Of a stretch of DNA of 64,000 nucleotides, positions 1 through 11,700 are shown piece after piece. Under the pieces are notes generated by a model. That model was not told the DNA's origin. It made no database searches and saw only the letters and a list, made by a program, of their open reading frames with translations. Made by a program: the position numbers and the translations under genes. Every line of letters begins with the position of its first letter. Within the stretch, counting starts at the first letter, position 1. The stretch comes from Sphingomonas alpina (lineage in GTDB: Bacteria; Pseudomonadota; Alphaproteobacteria; Sphingomonadales; Sphingomonadaceae): the NCBI RefSeq assembly GCF_014490665.1, contig NZ_CP061038.1, forward strand, positions 3,782,001 to 3,846,000. The letters are read 5' to 3'.

Positions 1-460
1 CGCTGTCGGCATCGAGTGTGACATGCGATCCATCGGGCAAGGTCACCAGAGTCCGCTCGCCTACCCCGGTTTCAAACGTCTGCGCATATTGCTGCTCGGC
101 CTGTCCGGCGCCGATCCCCAACCCCAACAGGCCGGAATCGATCGCCGCCCACCCGGCGGTCACGGCCAGGAGAAGCGCAGCGGCGGCCACCGCGAGCCGG
201 GGCCACCATGACGGCCGGTCGTAGAACTCGCCATCCTGTTCCAGGGCCGCCATGATCTCCGGATCCTGTGCGACCGATCCCAGGATGGCCCAGTATCGCT
301 CGAGCTCCTCATACGCGTTGCGATGCGCCGGCGCGCGATCGAGCCATGACAGGAAGATGCGCTCGTCGCGCGCGGTCATGTCACCCGAACGCTTGAGGTT
401 GAACCAATAGGTCGCCTCCGATCGCAACGCGTCGTTGTTGGACTGGGCCCCCGCGCTCAT
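1..460 (-). CDS. FecR-family anti-sigma factor, partial (C-terminal part beyond left edge)
   Basis: Read on the minus strand from ATG at 458-460, an open frame runs off the left edge with no stop (153 codons visible). The N-terminus has the DUF4880-like layout of FecR proteins, including YWFNLKRSGDM and FLSWLDRAPAHRNAYEELE. A hydrophobic segment follows at about residues 87-105 (LAVAAALLLAVTAGWAAID), and then the start of the periplasmic FecR domain (GERTLVTLPDGSHVTLDADS). FecR proteins are inner-membrane anti-sigma factors that hold or activate a partner ECF sigma in response to a periplasmic signal. Its ATG overlaps the TGA of the sigma gene as ATGA (457-460), so the two are probably translationally coupled. 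The partner outer-membrane receptor, if there is one, would lie beyond the left edge. Confidence 0.9.
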   Translation of the reverse strand, partial: MSAGAQSNNDALRSEATYWFNLKRSGDMTARDERIFLSWLDRAPAHRNAYEELERYWAILGSVAQDPEIMAALEQDGEFYDRPSWWPRLAVAAAALLLAVTAGWAAIDSGLLGLGIGAGQAEQQYAQTFETGVGERTLVTLPDGSHVTLDADS

Positions 461-990
461 GCGTCGCCTCCCATCTCTTGCGAGATGCGGACAATGGCGC
501 GGTGCATCAGTTCCTTGACCGATTCCTTGGAAATACCCATTCGGGCAGCAATGGCCTGATACGTCATGTTCTCGAACCGATGGAACAGGAATGCCGCGCG
601 AGCGCGCGGGGGAAGGTTGAGGATCACCTCGACGGCGCGCGAATATTCCTGCCGCCCGATCACGATCCGCTCGGGCGACATATCGTCCGCCATCTCGGGC
701 GCGTCCTCATACCCTTCATGAAGGGAATGGAATCGGATCTTGCCGCGGCGGTACCGGCTGATCAGCACATTGCGCGCGATCGTGAACAGATAGCGTTCGA
801 CATTGTCGATCGGCGCATTCAGCTGGACGGCCTGCAGCCGCATGAAGACATCCTGCACCAGGTCATCGACATCGGCATCATGGGCACGGCGACTGAAGAA
901 ACGTCGCAAGCCCGGACCATAGCTCGTCACCCACGCCGCGAGGTCGCGCTCCGGGTCAGGCGAAGGCCTGTTCAAAACAGGGTCCGACAT
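457..990 (-). CDS. ECF (FecI-like) RNA polymerase sigma factor
   Basis: A 177-residue protein with the two usual ECF domains. Region 2 (about residues 35-100) carries DDLVQDVFMRLQ and YLFTIARNVLISRYRR. Region 4 (about 120-172) carries LPPRARAAFLFHRFENMTYQAIA and a helix-turn-helix ending MGISKESVKELMHRA. The frame is open further upstream, but the ATG at 988-990 gives MSDPVLNRP and a normal ECF length, so I chose it. It overlaps the downstream fecR by ATGA. The pairing predicts a cell-surface signalling switch of FecI/FecR type. The inducing signal cannot be read from this window. Confidence 0.9.
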   Translation of the reverse strand: MSDPVLNRPSPDPERDLAAWVTSYGPGLRRFFSRRAHDADVDDLVQDVFMRLQAVQLNAPIDNVERYLFTIARNVLISRYRRGKIRFHSLHEGYEDAPEMADDMSPERIVIGRQEYSRAVEVILNLPPRARAAFLFHRFENMTYQAIAARMGISKESVKELMHRAIVRISQEMGGDA

Positions 991-2508
<1,518 letters not shown>

Positions 2509-2603
2509 AATTTGCCGGGATAGCCCGACGCGCAAATTGCAGGATCGCGCAACCACGAAAGCTGAGCTAGTCCGGGCCAGATTCACCAACCGGGAGTTTG
2601 CCC

Positions 2604-3899
2604 ATGATCCGTTCCTGCGTCGCTGGGTTCGCCGTTCTGCTCCTGTCCGCGACTGCGGCAATCGCCGCGCCGCCCGCCACGCCCGCCGAGCGCGCGGTCG
2701 CCACCATCGCGGACAGCGCGGCCTTTGCCAGGGCGCGCGCCACACTCGACGCGCAGCATGACCAGTTCGTCGCGGAGATCATCAAGCTGACGGAGATTCC
2801 TGCACCGCCATTCAAGGAAGCAGCGCGCGGGGCCGCCTATGCCGAGATATTCCGGACACTGGGGCTGCGCGACGTCACGATCGACCCGGTCGGCAACGTT
2901 ATCGGCCTCCGCCCGGGGTCCGATCCGAAGGCGCCGCTGATCGTCATCTCGGCGCATTTGGATACCGTGTTTCCCGAAGGAACGGTGGTGACGGTACGGC
3001 GCGAGGGCACGAAGCTCCACGCGCCGGGTATCGGTGACGATACGCGCGGGCTCGGCACGCTGCTCGCCTATATCCGCGCGCTCGATGCGGCCGATATCCG
3101 GACTCGCCATTCGATCCTCTTCGTCGGCACAGTCGGCGAAGAGGGCCGCGGCGATCTGCGCGGCGTGCGGCACCTGCTGACCAAGGGCAGCTACAAGGAC
3201 CGGATCGGCGCGTTCTTCTCGGTCGACGGGAGCGATCCGCAGCGCGTCACCCATGGCGGAGTGGGATCGAAGCGCTACCATGTCGTGTTCAAAGGGCCCG
3301 GTGGACACAGTTTTGGCGCATTCGGGATCGTCAATCCGATGGTGGCGATGAGCCAGGCGGTAACCGATCTCTACAAGATCGACCTGCCGGGCACCCCCAA
3401 GACCACTTATGCCGCGAGCGTCACGGGCGGGGGCACCTCGGTCAACGCGATCCCCTCCGAAGTGTTCATGGATTTCGACATGCGGTCGGAGGATCCAGCT
3501 GCGCTGGCGGATCTGGAAAAGCGCTTCCTCGCCATCGTGAAGACTGCCGCCGAGACCGAAAACAAGACCCGCTCCACCCGGGTCGGCAGCATCACGGTCG
3601 ACCCGCAGCCGGTCGGCGACCGCCCGGCCGGCAGGACGTCGCGCGACGCAATGCTGGTTCAGACCACGGCCGCGGCGATCAAATCGATCGGCTATGAACC
3701 GATCTACGATGCCTCCTCGACCGATTCGAATATCGCCATGAGTCTGGGCATCCCCGCCGTCACGATCGGTTCGGGCGGCCTGGCCGGCCGGGCCCATTCG
3801 GCGGACGAATGGATTGACGTCGCCAAGCCGGAAAGCCTGCGCGGGATGACGGTCGGGCTGCTCGCGTTGCTGGCCGCGGCAGAAATGCTCCCGCGCTAG
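2604..3899 (+). CDS. Exported M20-family zinc metallopeptidase
   Basis: A 431-residue protein with a signal peptide (MIRSCVAGFAVLLLSATAAIAA). The M20/M28 di-zinc signature is visible as ISAHLDTVFPEG (His-x-Asp) near residue 120, followed by GIGDDTRG (bridging Asp) and GTVGEEGRGD (catalytic Glu followed by metal Glu). A dimerisation-type insert follows (VVFKGPGGHSFGAFG). M20 enzymes are exopeptidases, dipeptidases or deacylases. The exact substrate is not predictable, but export points to periplasmic peptide or amide scavenging. ATG at 2604 was preferred over TTG at 2598 because GGGAG at 2592-2596 is well spaced for it. It ends convergent to the Skp-like gene. Confidence 0.88.
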   Translation: MIRSCVAGFAVLLLSATAAIAAPPATPAERAVATIADSAAFARARATLDAQHDQFVAEIIKLTEIPAPPFKEAARGAAYAEIFRTLGLRDVTIDPVGNVIGLRPGSDPKAPLIVISAHLDTVFPEGTVVTVRREGTKLHAPGIGDDTRGLGTLLAYIRALDAADIRTRHSILFVGTVGEEGRGDLRGVRHLLTKGSYKDRIGAFFSVDGSDPQRVTHGGVGSKRYHVVFKGPGGHSFGAFGIVNPMVAMSQAVTDLYKIDLPGTPKTTYAASVTGGGTSVNAIPSEVFMDFDMRSEDPAALADLEKRFLAIVKTAAETENKTRSTRVGSITVDPQPVGDRPAGRTSRDAMLVQTTAAAIKSIGYEPIYDASSTDSNIAMSLGIPAVTIGSGGLAGRAHSADEWIDVAKPESLRGMTVGLLALLAAAEMLPR

Positions 3900-4233
3900 G
3901 GTTCAAGCCCAGGGGCGATTCAATAAAGCTGCGGGATACGGCACTGTGACGGTCGGACGGGACGCCAGTCCGGCGCTCTCGTCCTGCTCTTTCACATGGC
4001 CGCGAGGCACCGGGCGATCCTCGCCCCTGTTTCGATCGAAGCGGCCCCTGTTACTGCCCCTGTTCCGCCCCTGTTTCATAACAGGGGCGAAGCCAGCCAT
4101 GTAGCTGAAAACAGACGCATAATCCGGCGGCCGGATCCAACATAACAGGGGCCAGAAAATACAACCCCGAAAACAGGGGATAACAGGGGCGAAGCCCGCA
4201 GCTTCGCCCGATCCGCTCGGATCGAGGAAAGCG
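3900..4233. repeat. CCCCTGTT / AACAGGGG short-motif array, cluster 1
   Basis: This convergent intergenic region carries eight exact copies of an 8-base motif. Four read CCCCTGTT on the plus strand (4024, 4045, 4057, 4068) and four follow as AACAGGGG (4080, 4144, 4172, 4182). Nearly all are extended by the same base, giving GCCCCTGTT / AACAGGGGC; the copy at 4172 is the exception. Adjacent opposed copies form a perfect 10-bp stem with a TCAT loop at 4066-4089. No T-run follows, so it is not a textbook terminator. A related array lies at 45542-45964. A small open frame across the region (minus, 3903-4100) is explained by the repeats and is not called as a gene. Confidence 0.85.
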
Positions 4234-4824
4234 CTAGCGCGCTGGCGCGGCGGTTTGCACAGGCAGCACTTCGCGCTCGAAGGTGATCGTCTCCATCGTA
4301 CCGTCCAGCGCGGCGACCGCAGCGGCCGTCAGGTCGTTGCTCAGATTGCCGCCCAGCACCGAATTGCGATCGATCAGCAGGCCGCAGTTCCTTGCCGTAT
4401 AGACCTTGGCGATCACCGGTTGCAGCGCGGCGGCGAGGCGCGCCATTGCCTTGGCACGGGTCGCATCGATCTCGCGGATGCTGTGCTGCGTCTTGTCCTG
4501 CACGGCCTTGAGCTTGGGCGCGAGCGCCTGCTCGCGCGCACGGCGCTGCTCCGGGCTGAGCTTTGCGCCCTCGGCCTGAAGCGCCTGAACCTCCACCTCG
4601 ACCGGCTTGCGCAGGACATCGACTTCGGCCTGCGCCTGTTCGGCGAGCTGCTGCAGCCGCGCGGTCGCGGCCTTGCCGGCCTTGGCGTTGGCGAAGATCG
4701 CCTCGCGCGACAACAGGCAAACGCCGGGCACGGCGGGGCCGCCCAGGCCTTGTTGTCCCGTCGGAGCAGTCGGAGCAGATTGCGCCGCAGCGAGGAGCAG
4801 GAGTGCAGCAAGAAGAGGCATCAT
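4234..4824 (-). CDS. OmpH/Skp-like exported coiled-coil protein
   Basis: A 196-residue protein (195 from the second ATG at 4821) with a short signal peptide (LLAALLLLAAAQSA). A long charged helical stretch at about 40-135 is rich in Ala, Glu, Lys and Gln, then a C-terminal segment resembles the OmpH/Skp fold (LQPVIAKVYTARNCGLLIDRN, then DLTAAAVAALDG). Skp trimers are periplasmic holdase chaperones for outer-membrane and exported proteins. It is the last gene of the two-partner secretion operon, and its ATG overlaps the stop of the SapC-family gene (ATGA). A role in keeping the giant exoprotein or the barrel proteins soluble in the periplasm is a reasonable inference. The general housekeeping Skp is presumably elsewhere. 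Confidence 0.82.
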   Translation of the reverse strand: MMPLLAALLLLAAAQSAPTAPTGQQGLGGPAVPGVCLLSREAIFANAKAGKAATARLQQLAEQAQAEVDVLRKPVEVEVQALQAEGAKLSPEQRRAREQALAPKLKAVQDKTQHSIREIDATRAKAMARLAAALQPVIAKVYTARNCGLLIDRNSVLGGNLSNDLTAAAVAALDGTMETITFEREVLPVQTAAPAR

Positions 4825-5699
4825 GATGTTCCTTGGGAGGGGGAATCGGAATGAGCGGATGGCGCCGCAGCCGCGCCGGCCCGCCGGTCGAGCAAGGCCT
4901 GGAAACGGTCCAGCGACGCGAAATGGAACTGGATTGCCGCGAGCCAGCCCGTGCGATGCCAGTCGAGGATCGTCGCATCGTCGAGCGCATCGAAGCGATC
5001 GCGGTCGACCAGCTTGAAGCCGTCAATGTCGAAGGCACCGCCGCCGGGCAAAGTCACCGTCGCACGACGGTCGACCAGCAGGTCGCGCTCAAGCAGCGCA
5101 TCGGCAAACCGCCGCGTGACGGCGCAGTCGCGGCGGAACGCTTCGCAAAAGTGCAGCGCCTGGGTGGTGGCGGCGCTGGCCGTATCGCCATCGAACAGCG
5201 CGACACCCCGGTCACCGCCACGAACAATGCGCGGCGAAGTGACGTCGATCCCGAGCACGAAGCGGTCGGGCTCCTCGGTTGCGAAGAAGATGAACGGATG
5301 GCGGCGGATATAGGCCGGGATATAGGTATCCGCCGCCCAGCGCCCGGACGCGACGAAATCGTTGCTCCGCTCCAGGCCCAGCAAGGCGATGGGCAAACCA
5401 TCATTGCCGGCAAACAGGATCGGGTAGGAGCGCGAGGCCGCGGCGAACTCGCTCGTCGCCAGCATGATGCTGTTCGCGTCGCGCGCGAACGCCAGATCAC
5501 CCGGCAGCAAACGCCACGTCCCATGTCTCTCGACCGTAAGCGGCTCGGTCAGTTCGTAGAATTGCGGCGGGAGAGTTGCCTCCGCCACCGGATCGGTTTC
5601 GTCGATCGGCGCGACGTCGATGTGCGTCGCCGCTTCCAGAATATCGGTCATGCTTTGTGTCTCGTCGGATAGGGCGGCGAAGCGCGAACGCCCCGCCAT
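4821..5699 (-). CDS. SapC-family protein
   Basis: A 292-residue protein without a signal peptide or membrane segment. It matches the SapC family as I know it: PPQFYELTEPLTVERHGTW near the N-terminus, NSIMLATSEFAAASRSYPI, LLGLERSNDFV, YIPAYIRRHPF, and a C-terminal KLVDRDRFDALDD with DWHRTGWL. SapC is named from an S-layer locus, and its biochemical role is not established. The frame starts at 5699, six bases after the exoprotein stop; an internal ATG at 5651 is a credible alternative start. Its position directly after the giant exoprotein suggests a cytoplasmic role in handling or modifying it, which is inference. It overlaps the Skp-like gene by four bases. Confidence 0.88.
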   Translation of the reverse strand: MAGRSRFAALSDETQSMTDILEAATHIDVAPIDETDPVAEATLPPQFYELTEPLTVERHGTWRLLPGDLAFARDANSIMLATSEFAAASRSYPILFAGNDGLPIALLGLERSNDFVASGRWAADTYIPAYIRRHPFIFFATEEPDRFVLGIDVTSPRIVRGGDRGVALFDGDTASAATTQALHFCEAFRRDCAVTRRFADALLERDLLVDRRATVTLPGGGAFDIDGFKLVDRDRFDALDDATILDWHRTGWLAAIQFHFASLDRFQALLDRRAGAAAAPSAHSDSPSQGTS

Positions 5700-5704
5700 T
5701 CCCG

Positions 5705-8700
5705 TCAGCTGGAGCGCGTGCGGCGCAGGATGATGGTCTTGGGCCCGGTGCGCATCGCGGTGATGCCGTGCCGTGCGAGCAGTCGGCTCAGTGCCTGTTC
5801 GGGGGTCATCTTGCCGCGCACCGCCGGCGCCTGGCCTTGAGCGAGCGCCGCGTCGTCATACAGGATGCTATACCCCGACGCGCGCCCGACCGCGCGGACC
5901 GCGCTGCGAATATCCTGCTCGCCAATGTCGAACGGCATTTCCTGCGCAACCTGACGCAGCTCGGCGACTTTGATCGGAGGTACGGCAGGGGCCGGTGGAG
6001 CGGCCGAAGAGACGGTGGTGTCCCCCCTGGGGCAATCGCGCGTCGCGGGATCGCACGCTTCGCCATAGCCGGTCACCCGCACCTCGATCAGCGACGGCGT
6101 CTGGTTCATGTTGTTTTCGCGTACCTTCGCCGTCGCCTTGGTGATCGCGGCGATCACGTCGTTCGACTTGGCGGAAAGTTCGCCGGTATCGAGCGAGGTG
6201 GGCGGCGCGGCCGGCGTGATCGGCAGGCCGGTCTTCACGCCGGCCACGTCGATATTGTCGGTGCCGAGGATCTGGACCGCGAAGACGTTGAAATTGCCGC
6301 TGACCCGGATCCCGGCATCGCCAGCATCGACGATCCCATTGGGTGCGATCAGGTCGACATCGGCCGGCGGCGATCCTTGCTGCGTGGCCAGCGTGCCGAT
6401 GCCCGCGCCGGTCGGCAGGCCGGCCGGTTCGCGCTCCATCGCCGCCCATTGGCTGAGCGTGTAATTGTAGAATTGCGGGCTGATCGAGGTCTTGGCGCCC
6501 TTGCCCGCGGCGATGTCGCCATAGGACGACCAGATCATGATGTTGCCGCCCTTGGTCGTCAGCGTGCGCGATTCATTCAATGTCACGCTGTTGTGCGCGA
6601 ACAGGTTGATCGCACCGCCATCGGTGGTGACGATGCCCGAGCGCAGCGCATTGCCGCGCGGGCTGGCTTCCGACGGCTGACCGTTCTGGTCCGCTGTCGC
6701 GGCCGGATTGGACAGCTTGATCGCGCCGCCCGGCGAGACGATTTCCACCTTGCCGCCGCCGAACGACATCACCCGGCCGGCATAGGTCTCGTAATCGCCG
6801 ATCCAGCGCGAGTCACCGGCGGCAAGTGCCTGGTCGGCCTTCTTCTCGGCCCCGGGGAACAATGTCGCGATCGCATTATAGCCGCGGAACGTGGTGCCGA
6901 GGCGGTCGCTCTTGGGATCATTGGCCTCGCGCCCGGTGGTGCGCAGCTCGAGGAAGAAGATATCGCGATAGAACGGGGTCTTGAAATCGGTCGCAAGCGT
7001 CGACCAGTAACTCCAGGCGGTGTCGAGATAGGCGTATTGTTCCGCCTTGGTCTTCAACGGATCGAGTCCCTGGAGACGCCGTACATAATTGACCAGGCCC
7101 TCGCGCCCCTCGGGCGTGGCGAATTCGCCCTCCGCCCCGGCAGCGCGGGGATATTCCCGGTCGAACAGATAGGTCGGCAGTTTCTTGCCCAGCGCACCGT
7201 CGTCGAGCAGATAATCGGCGATCTTGCCGGTCGTTTCCGGGTTGAGATAGGCGTCCTCGAACGCCTTGTACGATGGCGTCTGGTTGAAGCCGGTGCTGAT
7301 CGCGATGTCCGCAGCCGCTTCGTCGGGCTTCCAGGCCGAAGGTGGCGCAGGCACCTGATTGGACGGAGTGCTGTCCGAATAGACACCGATCCGGCTGCTG
7401 GTGATGCCCAGTTCGTTGCTCGGCATGTAGAATTCGGTGCCAGCCTCGATCTCGAGCCGCCCAGGCCCGGAAAGAGTGATGTGCCCCCGGTTGAGAATGG
7501 ACTGGGTCGCGTTGTCGTTGATCCCGTAATTGGTATCGAAATACAGCCCCTTGCCGGTACGGACCAGGCTCAGATCGGTGCGATTGTTATGCTGGATCGT
7601 GTAGCTCGGAAAATAGACATTCCCGCCGGCTTGTACCCACATTGCCTTGGGCAATGTGATGCCGGCCTGAGTCGATGTGACGACATCCCCGCGCCCGGCA
7701 TAGATCCGCACCGGGGTCGCGTCCCCCAGATGCAGATCGGGCACGATGGTCTGAGTGAAGAGTTGCCAGCCCGGATAGTTGAGACCGCGGCCCGCGACGA
7801 GATAATGCACCCGCTCGACATTGCCGTAACCGGCATTGCTCGGGTTGGATGCGGTGCGCAGCAAGCGCTCCAGCGCCTGGCTCATGATGATGCCCTGGCC
7901 ACCGCTGCGATAGTTGGGATTGTCCTGCGCACTGTCGGCGAGCATCGGGTTGATCGCGGTCGTGCCATAGCCGATATACACATTGCCGGCGGCCAGCAGT
8001 TCGAGATTGCCGCGCGCTGCGGGCGCCAGCATCATCTGGCCCAGCGACGACACATCGCCCGCCGCCGCCACGGCCGTGACCGTAGCCGGACGAAGCTCGT
8101 AACCGATCGTGCTCAGCCCGCTTTCGGGCGTTTCGTTGTTGCCGATGAAATAATTCGGCTGCAGGCCACTGCGCTTGGTGAGGATATCGATATTATAGGC
8201 GTTGTTCCACATCGTCACATTGCCGCCGGCCGAAAACAGGCTGACGGATGCGTCGGGCGTATAGCTCTGGAAGGCGGCCGCGTTCTGATCGGACTCGCCG
8301 TTGTTGATATAGGCTCGACCGATCAGCGGATCCATCACCGCATCGATGTTCAGATCACCGCCGCTCTGCAGCTTGAACTGGCCGGATGAGGTGTAGAGCA
8401 AGGCATAGGTCGCATAATCGATCTTCGTGTCTGGCCCGGTATGGATATAGCAATCCTCGCTGCTGCCGCAGCCGATGCCGGGCGCGCTTCGATCGATCAC
8501 CCGCGCAGTGCCACCGGACAGGAATGCGCCGCCGGCGGTGATGTCGCCGGTACCGTCGCCGACATAATAGACGCCGCCCTTGATGTTGCCCCCGGCGCGC
8601 ATGCGCAGATTGCCGCCACCGGTGGTCACCAGCGTGCCGACCGGCTCGCCGTTCACCGTATTGCCCGGCAACCGCCCGCTGGTCGGGATGGCGACACCCA

Positions 8701-11700
8701 GATTGGAGATGTCGCCACCGGCGTCGATCGCGACGTCGCCGCCGCCCAGCGCGCCGATGCCGCCCTGGAACGCGCCAAAATCGACCCACCAGCTGGTTTG
8801 CGCATAACCGTCGGCGGTTTGCTCGAACAGGCTGGTGGTCGGATTGAGGCGGAACCGCTGCCGCAACCAGCCCGCGGGTGTCTGCGGTGTCGGGCTGGCG
8901 ATGATGTTGCCTGCGGCGCGGACCGAGATATCGCCGCCATTGACCGAATACGTCGCACCCGCCGGCGCATAGAAGCCGGCAACCGGCGCCGCATTCTCGC
9001 CGGCGGTGTAGATGACCGACGCACGCTCCTTCAGGATCAGGTCGCGGCCGGACGAGACATTGATCCCGCCGGTGCCGGTACGCACCATATAGCCGGTCGA
9101 ATTATCGCGCTGGGTATATTTCGCCCGGGCAAGAGGGTTGCCCGAGTAGCTCAGCGTGCCGTCCTGCTCCTCGGATTCATACCCGCCACCCCATGAGTAG
9201 AAAACCCAGGGCATCGGCCGCCGCGCATAATAGCCGGTATCGACATAATCACCCGTCACCGGGTCCTTCGGGATCGGCTTGCCGGACAATGGGTCGAGAT
9301 AGGCGCCGGTCACCGGATCCCGGTCAAGCTCGAGAAAGCCGGTATGATAGTTGGATTGATTGGGGTCGCGCAGGAAACGCCCCTGGCTGTCGGTACGATA
9401 CAGCCGGTTTTCATTGCCATGCGCGGGATCGTAGAAATATTCGATCGTATCAGCCTTGCCGCCGATGATCACCGATCCCTTGCCGGCTGCGAGCTGGCCG
9501 GTGGCGAGAACCGCAAGTGAATCCGGGCTGACCAGATTGGCCCCCGCCGTCAGGTTGATGCTCCATGATGCGTTGCCGTCAAGCGCGGCAGTGGTCGACG
9601 TATCGACGAAACCATCGCTGAGATTGGCGTTGATCAGCAGGTCACCCTTGGCCCTGAGCGTCAGCACGCCGGCGCTGCCGTCGAAACGCAGGTCGTGCAG
9701 GTTCCAGTCCTTGGTCAGTTCCATGTCGCCGTCGCTGCGCAGCTCGATACCCGCAGCAACGCGGGCAAGGCCGCCAAGCCGGGCATTGATCGCGGCGGCG
9801 TTCTGCATGAACAGGCCCGCATCGGTGGACACTCGGTCGATCACACCCTGGTCGATCGTACCGATACCGTCATACACGCGATACGCCTCGGCAATGACCG
9901 AGCGTGCGCCGGTGATGGTTCCGCCGATCGTTCCGATGGCGAGGTCGTTACCGCGCTGCGGCGCGCGCAACCGGACGACCCGACCGCCAGGCCCGGTGCC
10001 GCTGACATCGATCAGCGAGCCGGCCAGCAAGTCGATTTCCCCGCCATTGCGGCCGGCGGTTTCGACGACCACCGATCCGCCCGAGCCGGCAGCAGCATTG
10101 GCGCGCGCCAGCAATTGGCCGGTGGGGCCCACGATCACGTCCTCGGCGGCGGACAAGCGGATGCTGCCGCCATTGTCGCCGACCGTGCGAACCGTGCCAT
10201 TGACCGTGATCGAACCATTATTGGTGATCGCGGCGAACTCTTGCACATTGACCGTGCCGGTAATGTCGAGGTCGCCCTGATTGATCTCGAAGCGCCGGCT
10301 CTGCAGGAAACCGCCCGTATCGAGAATGGCGTTCAGCGCTGCGAAATCGGACAGGCTGCGTGTAACCAGGCCGAACGATCCGCTGCGGCTGCCTGCCGCC
10401 GCCTTGCCCAGAATGGTGCCGCCCAGGCGCACTTCGCCCAGGCCCGCCGCTGCAGTGAATGTCCCCGCATCGCCACCCGCCCTGGAGCCCGACACGTCGA
10501 CCTTCGACCCGGCGATCAGGTTGATGTCACCCATATCCGCGGTCAGGCCGACGGTCCCGGCCCCGACGCCGACCGACTTGTCGAACAGTTTCACCGCGTC
10601 GCTGGTGACGTCGATCGTCGATCCCGCAGCGAGCACGACATCGCCGCTGCGCGCGCGCAGATTCACGGTGCCGCCGGTCAGCCGGATCTGGCCAGCATGA
10701 GTAACCGACGCACCAGTGATGCCGAGCGTCGCACCGAACGTGCTGTAGACTGGCAGCACATTGGCGTTGCTGGCGATATTGACCGCCCCGATCGCATCGA
10801 AGAACAGCCGCGATCCGCTGTCGGCGACCAGCCCGCCCGATGTCAGATCGAGCGCACCGGGCACGAACACGGTGCCGTCACCGCGCCCGACGATGCGTTG
10901 CGCGGCGTTGACAGTCAGCCGATCGATCCCGGAGAGCCATTTGCTGCCGCCCTCGAAATAGACATTGTCGGCGTTGATGGTCAGCTTGCCCGCCCCGGCG
11001 ACCGCCTCGGCGGTGCCGCCATTGCTGTTGGCGAGCGTGATGCTCCTGCCGCTCAGCGTCGTTTCGCCCGACCCGTCGATAATGCGGAAGGTCCGCGCGT
11101 CGAGCCGCAGCGCATCGGTCGCGCTGAGTGCGGTGTCGCCGTAAATGTCGATGCTGCTATAGCTTTTGAGCGTGATTTCGCTTGCGCGACCCAGCGCGCC
11201 GATCGAACCGCCGGCAAACACCAGCCCCCCGGTCCCGATTGGCACTGCGCCCAGCGATACGCGCGACGACGCCGCGCTGATCTGCTTGGCGTCGATCGTC
11301 GCGCCAGCACCAAGCGTGGTGTCCTGAGTCGCGTCGAATGCAATCGCGCCGCTGCTCTTCAGGGTAGCGCCATCGGCAATGTCGAGCACGCCGCTTGGGC
11401 GTAGCGGTGCCAGGCCGAACTGCGCGCGCTTGGCATTGACCGCGGCGAGCTTCACCGGATCGGCGCGCAGCGCGGCCATCTCGTCGACCGCCTTGGGATC
11501 ACGCAGGATATCGATCTGCGCGCCGCTGGACAGACGCAGCACCGACCCCTGATCGAGCACGCCGTGCACGAGCACATCGTCTTCCGTCGTCCAGGGTTTG
11601 CCCGGGTCGATCAGCTTGGCGATGCCGGGCACGATGCGCAGGTCGCCGGAATTGCCGGTGATGGCACCGCGCGTCTCGATGGTGCTGCCGTCCTTGACCC

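Noticed and set aside
3903..4100. Small minus-strand open frame over the first motif array
   Set aside because: Its coding content is largely the translated repeat motif, it lacks a convincing start signal, and it lies in a convergent intergenic region.
5576..8389. Very long open frame on the plus strand (over 900 codons) opposite the giant exoprotein
   Set aside because: It is antisense to a gene with clear domains. Its product is Arg/Asp/Ala/Gly-rich, as expected of an antisense phase in GC-rich coding DNA.
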